This document shows, one piece after another, positions 38,428-44,937 of a stretch of 64,000 nt of DNA; the first letter of the stretch is position 1; every line of letters starts with the position of its first letter. A program made the position numbers and the translations under genes. The notes below the pieces were generated by a model. The model had not been told where the DNA came from, searched no databases, and was given only the letters and a program-made list of their open reading frames with translations. Source of the DNA: Candidatus Latescibacterota bacterium (GTDB lineage: Bacteria > Krumholzibacteriota > Krumholzibacteriia > G020349025); contig CP070763.1 in the NCBI GenBank assembly GCA_020349025.1, forward strand, positions 2,864,329-2,928,328. The letters run 5' to 3'.

Positions 38428-39162
38428 ATGCAGGAGAGACTCGACGTCATTGCGTTTGCGCCACACCCGGACGACGCCGAAGCGGCTTGCGGCGGCCTCC
38501 TCGCGAAGCTGGCGGGCTTCGGTTATCGGGTGGCGATCTGTGATCTCACGCGCGGCGAGCTCGCCACGAATGGAACAGTGGCGGAGCGTCGGGCGGAAGC
38601 GGCGGCAGCGTCGCGCGCGCTCCGCTTGGCCTCACGTCTGAATCTCGAGCTTCCGGATGGCGGGATTCGCGCCCACGCGGAGGAGCAGCTTGGTCGCGTC
38701 GTGGCTCTCCTGCGCGCGTCGCAACCGCGCGTGATCATCGGGCCACACGAGGCGGCGCGCCATCCGGATCACCTGGAGACGCATGGGCTCGTCCGGCAGG
38801 CGCAGTTCTGGTGCGGCGTCGCGCGCCGCTTTCCCGACCTGCCGCCGGTGCAACGCCCGCTGCTTCTGAGGGCGCTCGACTATCACGGCATGACGCCCTC
38901 CTTCGTGGTCGACATCAGCGAGCAGCTGGATGCGAAGCTCCAGGCCCTGCGCTGCTATCGCTCGCAGTTCGAGCGCGGAGCCGACAGCGCTCCGACGTTG
39001 CTCAACGATCCCGCCTACCTGGAACGGATCGTGACCAACGCGCGCACGTACGGACAGCTCATCGGACGACGCGCGGGCGAGCCGTACGCAATCGATAGCG
39101 CCGTGATGCTGGACGACCCGATTGCCGTTTTGGCGCCCGAGAACTCGGAGGTGCGGGCATGA
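38428..39162 (+). CDS. bshB: Bacillithiol biosynthesis deacetylase BshB
   Basis: BshB is a zinc-dependent LmbE/PIG-L deacetylase that converts GlcNAc-malate to GlcN-malate. The 244-residue product has the metal motif APHPDDAEAACGG at the N-terminus and the second His motif RHPDHLETH around residue 112. The DLTRGELATNGT segment is typical of the BshB1 group. The ATG at 38428 directly precedes the conserved strand; an upstream extension of the frame would overlap bshC. Its stop overlaps the bshA start (ATGA). Confidence 0.93.
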   Translation: MQERLDVIAFAPHPDDAEAACGGLLAKLAGFGYRVAICDLTRGELATNGTVAERRAEAAAASRALRLASRLNLELPDGGIRAHAEEQLGRVVALLRASQPRVIIGPHEAARHPDHLETHGLVRQAQFWCGVARRFPDLPPVQRPLLLRALDYHGMTPSFVVDISEQLDAKLQALRCYRSQFERGADSAPTLLNDPAYLERIVTNARTYGQLIGRRAGEPYAIDSAVMLDDPIAVLAPENSEVRA

Positions 39163-40319
39163 GAGTCGGAATCACATGTCACACCGGCTCGGGTGGAAGC
39201 GGCGTCCTGGCGACCGAGCTCGGTGTTCGCCTCGCCGAGCGCGGACACGAAGTGCACTTCATCACGCGGGAGACTCCTTTTCGACTCCGCGGCTACGTCG
39301 AAAACGTCTTCCTGCATCAGGTCGAGGCGGTGTACTACCCGCTCTTCCAGGAGCCGCCCCACACGCTATCGCTGGCAGCGAAGATGGCCAAGGTCGCGCT
39401 CTCCTATTCGCTCGACGTGCTGCACGTGCACTATGCGATCCCACACGCGGTCAGCGCCTATCTGGCGAAGCAGATGCTCCAACCGCACCCGATCGGCGTG
39501 GTGACGACGCTACACGGCACCGACATCACGCTGGTCGGCAACCAACCGGACTTCCAGGGCATCACGCGCTTCTGCATCGACGCGAGCGACCGGGTGACGG
39601 CGGTGTCCGGCTTCCTGCGCGACGAAACCCTGCGCACGTTCCAGGTACAGCGCGGCGTCCGCGTGATCCACAACTTCGTCGATTGCGAACGCTTCCATCC
39701 GACCTCAAACCCGGAGCTGCGACGGCGATTCGTTGCCGACGACGAGTTCCTGCTCATGCACGCCTCGAACTTCCGACCCGTCAAGAACATCCGCACGTTG
39801 ATCGAGGTGTTCAGTCGCATCGAGCGTCAGGTTCGAGCGCGACTGGTTCTGATCGGTGAGGGCCCCGACCTGACCTTCGCGCAGACGCGGATCGCCGAGC
39901 TCGGTTTGAGCGATCGCGTCGTGTTCCTGGGCAACCAGGAGTGCATCGAGGAGCTGCTGCCGCTCGCCGATCTCTTTCTGCTGCCGAGCCACCACGAGAG
40001 CTTCGGCCTCGTCGCACTCGAGGCGATGGCGTGTGGAACGGTCGTCCTCGCCAGCTCGGTGGGGGGGACCAGCGAGGTCGTCGATTCCGGACGCAACGGC
40101 TTCCTGTGCGCACCGACCGAGGTCGAGCGCTGGGTAGGGACCGCGGTCGGCATCCTCCAAGATCCCGCGCGCCGTGCGCAGATGCAGCTCGCGGCGCGTG
40201 AGACCGCGAGCGAGCGCTTCTGTCGGGAGCGTCTGATCGAGGAGTACGAGGAGGAGTACGCGGCTGCCGTACGGCAGGCTGCCGCCGCACACGTTGACAG
40301 CACGCCGGGGCGTTCCTAA
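39159..40319 (+). CDS. bshA: N-acetyl-glucosaminyl L-malate synthase BshA
   Basis: BshA is a GT4 glycosyltransferase that joins UDP-GlcNAc and L-malate, the first step of bacillithiol synthesis. The 386-residue product begins with ITCHTGSGGSGVLATELG, has VVTTLHGTDITLVG, the mid-domain MHASNFRPVKN and the retaining GT-B C-domain with HESFGLVALEAMACGTVVLASSVGG. HGTDITLVG and the N-terminal GSGGSG are typical of BshA. With bshC and bshB next to it the assignment is firm. Only 10 bases separate it from the candidate selenoprotein gene. Confidence 0.95.
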   Translation: MRVGITCHTGSGGSGVLATELGVRLAERGHEVHFITRETPFRLRGYVENVFLHQVEAVYYPLFQEPPHTLSLAAKMAKVALSYSLDVLHVHYAIPHAVSAYLAKQMLQPHPIGVVTTLHGTDITLVGNQPDFQGITRFCIDASDRVTAVSGFLRDETLRTFQVQRGVRVIHNFVDCERFHPTSNPELRRRFVADDEFLLMHASNFRPVKNIRTLIEVFSRIERQVRARLVLIGEGPDLTFAQTRIAELGLSDRVVFLGNQECIEELLPLADLFLLPSHHESFGLVALEAMACGTVVLASSVGGTSEVVDSGRNGFLCAPTEVERWVGTAVGILQDPARRAQMQLAARETASERFCRERLIEEYEEEYAAAVRQAAAAHVDSTPGRS

Positions 40320-40329
40320 AGTTGACGGG

Positions 40330-41358
40330 ATGGTACGCTCGATTCCTCGACGCGTTTGGAACCGCATGCGAAGCACTTCCTCGCTCGCGCTCCTGCTCTT
40401 TTTCCTGGCCTGGACCGGGCTCAGCGGTTGTGGGCAGGAGGATGCGTCCGAGCTTCTCGTCACCTATTCGGCCGATTGCCAGGCGTATCTGGAACCGTGC
40501 GGCTGACGTTCCGGCCGCCTCGGTGGCCTCGCCCGGCGGGCGAGAGTTCTCAGACCCCTCCTCAAACGCTACGAACATCACCTCTTCGTCGACGCGGGCG
40601 GATGGTCGGAGCGACGCGCTGAGGAGCGTGCGCTCCGCTCGCGCCTCTTCCTGGAGGGGATGGAGGAGTTGGGGCTCCAGGTCGCCAACGTGGCAGGGCG
40701 CGACCTGATCGTCGGCCCCGATGCGATGACACGCATGCAGCAGGAACTCGACTTGCAGTTCGTGAGCGCCAACATCCTCGTGGATGGAAAGCCGCTCCTG
40801 AAGCCGTACATCATCCTGAGCAAGCGGCTCGGCGATCGCGAGGTGCGTATCGGGATCACGGGCGTGACGATGAAGTCGCGCTCGGCCGTCGAGGCGTGGC
40901 CCGACGCCAACCTGGAGTTCCAGGATGCGAGCGAAGCGGCGCGCGAGGTGCTGGAAGTCCTGCGAACCCAGACCGATGTTCGCATCCTCCTGGCCCACCT
41001 GACCACGGCGGCTTTGGAAGAGCTCCACGCCGAGATGCCATTCGGCTACGATCTGCTGGTCAGCAGCACCGGAGAGCTGCGCGAGACGACTCCGATTGGC
41101 GAGACTCCCGTCGTGCTGTCACCGGGAAGCCGCGGCAAGCACTTGGCGTGGCTCAACCTGCGCTTCGAGCGCCCCGGGTCGGTGCATGTCACCGGTGGTG
41201 AAGTGCTGCGGCTCGACCAGAAGATCGAGGACGATGCGGAGATGGCTGCGCGCGTTGCGCAGATGAAAGAACAGCTCGCGGCGCGCCCGGCAGCGGGCGA
41301 GGGCCGCGTCACGACCAGCGAGGCCCCCCTCCCGACCGCCGACGGTCCCTCTCCTTGA
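40330..41358 (+). CDS. Candidate selenoprotein: metallophosphatase-like lipoprotein with a CGU motif
   Basis: Read through one in-frame TGA (40504-40506), this frame gives a 342-residue protein. ATG 40330 starts a lipoprotein signal with lipobox LSGC (Cys34). The mature part begins LLVTYSADCQAYLEPCG, then U59 at the TGA, then RSGRLGGLARRA and LFVDAGGW. From memory, relatives in the calcineurin-like/5'-nucleotidase superfamily read ...LEPCGC...GGLARR..., so TGA stands where Cys is expected. Reading stays open 283 codons after it. Metal ligands look degenerate (ADCQ for NDxH, DAGGW for DAGD), so phosphatase activity is doubtful. It lies 10 bases after bshA. Alternatives: a recent TGC/TGT-to-TGA nonsense mutation or a sequencing error. 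ATG 40366 is another possible start. Confidence 0.72.
40504..40544 (+). promoter_or_regulatory. UGA codon and possible bacterial SECIS hairpin
   Basis: After the TGA, CTCGCCC at 40528-40534 and GGGCGAG at 40538-40544 form a 7-bp stem with a GGC loop (or 6 bp with a CGGCG loop). The loop has G within its first two positions, 28 bases past the TGA. Bacterial SECIS elements are described as a stem-loop just 3' of UGA, with a G near the start of the loop roughly 16-37 bases away, so it fits. A second stem (40513-40518 with 40523-40528) shares a base with it. GC-rich codons for LARRA could form such a stem by chance. Confidence 0.45.
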
Positions 41359-41416
41359 CCCCCTCATTCCGGCGAAAGCTCCCATGCCCGTGTGGGTTGC
41401 GCGCGCAGGCGCGTCG

Positions 41417-41461
41417 TATTAACATTCGATGTCTTGCGGCTGCCCAGGTGGAGGTCCGTAA
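41417..41461 (+). other. AT-rich box and 10-codon reading frame before a beta-barrel gene
   Basis: TATTAA at 41417-41422 is followed after 6 bases by ATG at 41429, which opens a 10-codon frame (MSCGCPGGGP) ending in TAA at 41459-41461, directly against the TTG start of the next gene. It could be a leader peptide that couples translation, or chance. No -35 box at the right distance is seen. Confidence 0.25.
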
Positions 41462-42268
41462 TTGCATTATTCTCAGATAGTTACAAAATCGGGTTGGGTT
41501 CGTCGTGGAGCCCCTCTGGCTCTCCTCCTCCTGGCGCCCAGCCTCGCCATGGCCCGCGACCTTCTGGTCGTGTCGGGTGGCGTGGCTGCACCGGTGGGGG
41601 ACACGGCCAGCTTCGCCGATCCGGGCGGGACCTTCGCACTGCGCTGGCGCCACTACAACCGCGGCCGCACGGCATGGGAGCTCAGCTTTGGCTACAACCA
41701 GAACAAGCTCCAGGGTGCGGTGCAGGACACGATCGCTTCGATGGAGGCGCTCGTTCGTCAGAAGAATCTCTTGGCGCAGCAGCAAGGAGGCCCGGGGCGC
41801 GGCCACGTGATCGCCGAGTTCGGCACGCTCGAGATCTACAGCTTGAACCTCAACATTCTCTACCGCGTGTCGCAGCGCTCACGTTTCTCGCCCGTGCTCT
41901 CGGTGGGAGGCGGGCTGTACAACTGGCGCGTTCCGTTCAAGATCCAGTTCTTCGACGTGCCGTCTTTCGGAGAACAGCACCCCTACGATCCCATCGGGAC
42001 GGATCCTCCAGTCTATTCCTTCATCTTCGACGAGCGCTGGGTGGCGCAGACGATCGACTACACCAAGCATGAGTGGGCGGGAGGCTTGAACGCAGCGCTC
42101 GCTCTCGATCTTCGTGTTTCGCGCAGCTTCTCCGTTGAGGTGGAAGGGCGCACTCACCTCATCTTCTCGTCCGGCAAGGGCAACTCGGAAGAGCAGATCG
42201 ACAACCAGGACTACCTGGACAACATGGTCCTGTTCTACTTGCAGGGTGGCTTCTCGTACCGCTTCTGA
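41462..42268 (+). CDS. Predicted outer membrane beta-barrel protein
   Basis: A 268-residue product starting at TTG 41462, supported by GGAGG at 41450-41454. Residues 1-31 form a signal peptide (LALLLLAPSLAMA). The mature part alternates amphipathic strands (FALRWRHYNRGRTAWELSFGY, LEIYSLNLNILYRV, FSPVLSVGGGLYNWRVPF, FSVEVEGRTHLIFSS) and ends in Phe (LQGGFSYRF), as barrels recognised by BAM do. It probably has 8 strands, like OmpW/OmpX-type small barrels. Function and substrate cannot be inferred. Confidence 0.8.
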   Translation: MHYSQIVTKSGWVRRGAPLALLLLAPSLAMARDLLVVSGGVAAPVGDTASFADPGGTFALRWRHYNRGRTAWELSFGYNQNKLQGAVQDTIASMEALVRQKNLLAQQQGGPGRGHVIAEFGTLEIYSLNLNILYRVSQRSRFSPVLSVGGGLYNWRVPFKIQFFDVPSFGEQHPYDPIGTDPPVYSFIFDERWVAQTIDYTKHEWAGGLNAALALDLRVSRSFSVEVEGRTHLIFSSGKGNSEEQIDNQDYLDNMVLFYLQGGFSYRF

Positions 42269-42280
42269 TCGGGTTGAATA

Positions 42281-42318
42281 CAGTGTGCGCCGCACACCGC
42301 CCGCCAGGCGGCTGGAGG
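42281..42318. terminator. Stem-loops between convergent genes
   Basis: Between the two convergent genes there is GTGTGC-GCC-GCACAC and, next to it, CCGCC-CGCCA-GGCGG. Neither is followed by a clear T-run on either strand, so this is a weak bidirectional terminator candidate. Confidence 0.35.
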
Positions 42319-43215
42319 CTATTTCCCGCGCTGCTCGTTCAGCTCACGCTCCAAGCGCCGCAGCTCCCGCCGAATGTCACGAATCTCACGCCGCAGCTCA
42401 CCGACTTCGTCGCGCATCAGGTTTGGTGCGCCCGGCAAGCGCAACGTCGAAAGCGTCACCAGTGACTCGGTGAGTTCGACGAGAACGGTCCGCTCCCGGT
42501 TCTTGCGCCGCAAGCGCACGGACACTTCGTCACCCACCTCGTGCTGCGCCAGGATCGTGCGCAGCCCGAGAGAGTTCTCCACACTCTCCTCGTCGACGCT
42601 CACGATGACGTCGCCACCCTGGATTCCCGCCTTCTCGGCGCCCGATTCCTTCACCACGCTGGTGACGAGGACCCCGTGCCCCGCTTCGACACCGAAGTAG
42701 CTGGCGAGGTCGGGATCGTCCAGATCCTGCGTTTGGACACCGAGCTGGACACCCAGCGACTGCAAGGCGCGACCGAGCCTGCCCGGAGCGTCGATGGAGA
42801 ACTCGTACGGCCTGAAACGCTCCAGCTCGCGCGGCCGCGGCTCGAGGGCGAACTCGTACGATTCGGGGCCCGAGTCGCGGACCACGGTGATCCGGACGCT
42901 CTCGCCCGGCTCGCGACTCCTGAGCTGGCGCATGAACTCGCGTCCATTGCGCACGCTGCGTCCATCGAACTTGGTGATGACGTCCCCCGGCGCGATTCCG
43001 GCACGTGCGGCCGGGCCCTCGTCGTCGACGCCGCTGACGACGACACCACGGAGGCGTCGCTCGAGGCCGAGCGATTCGACGTCGTCGCTGTCCAGATCGC
43101 GGATGTAGAGCCCCATCCAGGCGCTCCCGCCCTCCTCTTGAGCCCCGAGTGGAGCCGCGATCAGCGTTCCCAGAAGCAGGAGCGGCAGCACCAACGTCCG
43201 CTTCGTTCCTTTCAC
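42319..43215 (-). CDS. Secreted tandem PDZ-domain protein without a protease domain
   Basis: A 298-residue product read on the minus strand from a GTG at 43215, with GGGAGA upstream. Residues 1-25 are a signal peptide (ending APLGAQ). Two PDZ domains follow: residues about 35-125 (GVVVSGVDDEGPAARAGIAPGDVITKFDG, split here for length) and about 155-240 (GVLVTSVVKESGAEKAGI, GGDVIVSVDEESV). The C-terminal 35 residues (LRREIRDIRRELRRLEREL) form a charged coiled coil. These PDZs look like DegP/HtrA PDZ domains but no trypsin-like or S41 protease core is present. It may be a periplasmic adaptor that binds C-termini of envelope proteins. Confidence 0.85.
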   Translation of the reverse strand: MKGTKRTLVLPLLLLGTLIAAPLGAQEEGGSAWMGLYIRDLDSDDVESLGLERRLRGVVVSGVDDEGPAARAGIAPGDVITKFDGRSVRNGREFMRQLRSREPGESVRITVVRDSGPESYEFALEPRPRELERFRPYEFSIDAPGRLGRALQSLGVQLGVQTQDLDDPDLASYFGVEAGHGVLVTSVVKESGAEKAGIQGGDVIVSVDEESVENSLGLRTILAQHEVGDEVSVRLRRKNRERTVLVELTESLVTLSTLRLPGAPNLMRDEVGELRREIRDIRRELRRLERELNEQRGK

Positions 43216-43359
43216 GACAGGATCTCCCTTCTGTGGCCGTTGCCCCCGGCAGTCGCTTGCTTCTACGGGGTGGCGGCGGCCCGAGTTCCCGAGAGCCGCT
43301 CGCGCCGAAGCCCGATGCGCGCTAGATGCCGCCGCCGGAAACGCTTGCGGGAGCGCACC

Positions 43360-43389
43360 TTGACCCTCGCTTCTCGCATTCCCTATTCT
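43360..43389 (+). promoter_or_regulatory. Possible promoter upstream of the HNH gene
   Basis: TTGACC at 43360-43365 and TATTCT at 43384-43389 are 18 bases apart, 46 bases before the HNH start codon, in the 220-base divergent gap 43216-43435. This is one of the better sigma-70-like matches in the window. The rest of the gap shows nothing clear. Confidence 0.4.
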
Positions 43390-43435
43390 GGAAAGGGAGC
43401 GTCCTCCAAGTGGGGCGCGGACGGAAGCACGAACG

Positions 43436-44029
43436 ATGCTCGATCAAAGCGTACTGGTCCTCAATCGCAGTTGGCTCGCAGTGCACGTCTGCGATGTCAA
43501 GCGAGCAGTGACTCTCCTGGCACTCGACCTGGCTCGAGTCGTCACCGAGGAGTTCGAGACCCACGATTTCCAATCGTGGCGCGAGCTGTCGCAGTACGCC
43601 AAAGCGAACTACTTGAACACCCCTCGCTTCAAGCTGCTGGTCCCCGAGATCATCGTGCTGACTCGATACAACTCGGTGCCGCCGCGTCGTGTGAAGTTCT
43701 CGCGACGCAACATCTTCGAGCGCGATCGTTACACGTGTCAGTACTGCCACCGCGCTCCGGCGCGCTCCGAGCTCTCGGTGGATCACGTCGTGCCGAAGAG
43801 CCGCGGGGGCACAACCACGTGGAGCAACGTGGTCCTCGCGTGCACCGAGTGCAATGCACGCAAGCGCGACCGACTGCCGCGCGAGGCCGGGATGCGCTTG
43901 CAGAAGCCGCCGAGCGAGCCCGCATGGCGTCCAGGGAACGGCTTCCGGATCGGCGCGCGACGCCGCAGCTGGCAGCGGTTCGTCGACGCCGCCTACTGGG
44001 ATCTCAACCTCGATGAGGACGCCACGTGA
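43436..44029 (+). CDS. HNH endonuclease family protein
   Basis: A 197-residue HNH protein. The N-terminal part (VLVLNRSWLAVHVCDVKRAVTLL) is typical of a widespread, stand-alone group; the C-terminal zinc/HNH module has CQYC (Cys101, Cys104), the HNH histidine in LSVDHVVPKSRGG, the Asn in WSNVVLACTECN and the second CxxC. The family is predicted to nick or cut DNA but its cellular role is not settled. There is no methyltransferase or toxin-antitoxin partner beside it. It overlaps panE by 4 bases (GTGA). Confidence 0.88.
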   Translation: MLDQSVLVLNRSWLAVHVCDVKRAVTLLALDLARVVTEEFETHDFQSWRELSQYAKANYLNTPRFKLLVPEIIVLTRYNSVPPRRVKFSRRNIFERDRYTCQYCHRAPARSELSVDHVVPKSRGGTTTWSNVVLACTECNARKRDRLPREAGMRLQKPPSEPAWRPGNGFRIGARRRSWQRFVDAAYWDLNLDEDAT

Positions 44030-44937
44030 GCCGGCCCGTCTACGTCTTCGGAGCGGGCGCCCTGGGCAGCCTGCTTGGAGCGTTGCTTTCGCGTGCGGCA
44101 CCGGTGGAGCTCCTGGCGCGGCCCGACCATGCAGCCGCCATCCGACGCCAGGGTGGTGTTCGCGTTTCCATGACACGCCCCGGGATCTATCCGGTCCAGG
44201 TACGCGAAAGCGTCGGCACGCTGCCCGAAGCGGCGCTCGTCCTGATGACGGTCAAGGCTTTCGACCTCGAATCGGCCCTGCAAGCGCTTGCGCCCCGGCT
44301 CGATGCGTCGCATCTTGTCGTTGTCCTGCAAAACGGACTCGGGATCCGCAGCCTCGCCGAGCGCGTCCTGGGCCGTTCGGTCGTCCGGGCGGTGACGTTC
44401 ATGGCCGCGTCCCAGGAAGCGCCGGGGCGCGTCGCCTTCAACGCCGCCGGCAAGACGTACCTACCGGCCAATGGGGAGGTTCTGGAGCTTTGGCGGCGGA
44501 GCGACATGCCAGCCGTGCAGGTCGACGACATCGAGACCTACGTTTGGCGCAAGTTGGCGATCAACGCTGTGATCAACCCACTCTCTGCGCTTCTCCACGT
44601 GACGAATGGCGAGCTGGCCCCCCTGCAACGCGTTGCGGAGCGCCTCGTGCAGGAGCTGGCGGAGGTGGCGCGGCGCGAAGGGCAGAGCCTCGAAGCGCGC
44701 GAGACCGTGGCCAAAGTGCTCTCGAGCATGCAGCAAACGTCGCTCAACTGCTCTTCGATGCTGCAGGACGTGCGCGCCGGTCGGCGCACCGAGATCGATT
44801 GGATCAACGGGGCGATCGTCCGGCTGGCTCAGAAACATGCGCTCGCGGTTCCAGCCCACACGCAGCTTCTCGACCTGGTGCGCTTCGTGGAGCGCAACGT
44901 TCGCAGCCACGCCCGCGGCTCCCGCGTGCTCTCATGA
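44026..44937 (+). CDS. panE: 2-dehydropantoate 2-reductase
   Basis: PanE reduces ketopantoate to pantoate with NADPH in pantothenate (and hence CoA) synthesis. The 303-residue product has the N-terminal VYVFGAGALGSLLGALL nucleotide-binding motif, LMTVKAFDLESAL with the conserved Lys, VVLQNGLG, and the C-terminal KLAINAVINPLSALLHVTNGEL and TSLNCSSMLQDVRAGRRTEIDWINGAI, which hold the catalytic Lys and the substrate Glu/Ser/Asn residues (segments cited by their key part). Start GTG overlaps the HNH stop and its stop overlaps the next start (ATGA). Confidence 0.9.
   Translation: MSRPVYVFGAGALGSLLGALLSRAAPVELLARPDHAAAIRRQGGVRVSMTRPGIYPVQVRESVGTLPEAALVLMTVKAFDLESALQALAPRLDASHLVVVLQNGLGIRSLAERVLGRSVVRAVTFMAASQEAPGRVAFNAAGKTYLPANGEVLELWRRSDMPAVQVDDIETYVWRKLAINAVINPLSALLHVTNGELAPLQRVAERLVQELAEVARREGQSLEARETVAKVLSSMQQTSLNCSSMLQDVRAGRRTEIDWINGAIVRLAQKHALAVPAHTQLLDLVRFVERNVRSHARGSRVLS

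Noticed and set aside
40330..40506. The first half of the candidate selenoprotein as a separate 58-residue lipoprotein, and the second half as an independent gene from 40660
   Set aside because: The halves are in one frame with conserved sequence running straight across the TGA, and the second half alone would lack a signal peptide and its conserved GGLARRA part.
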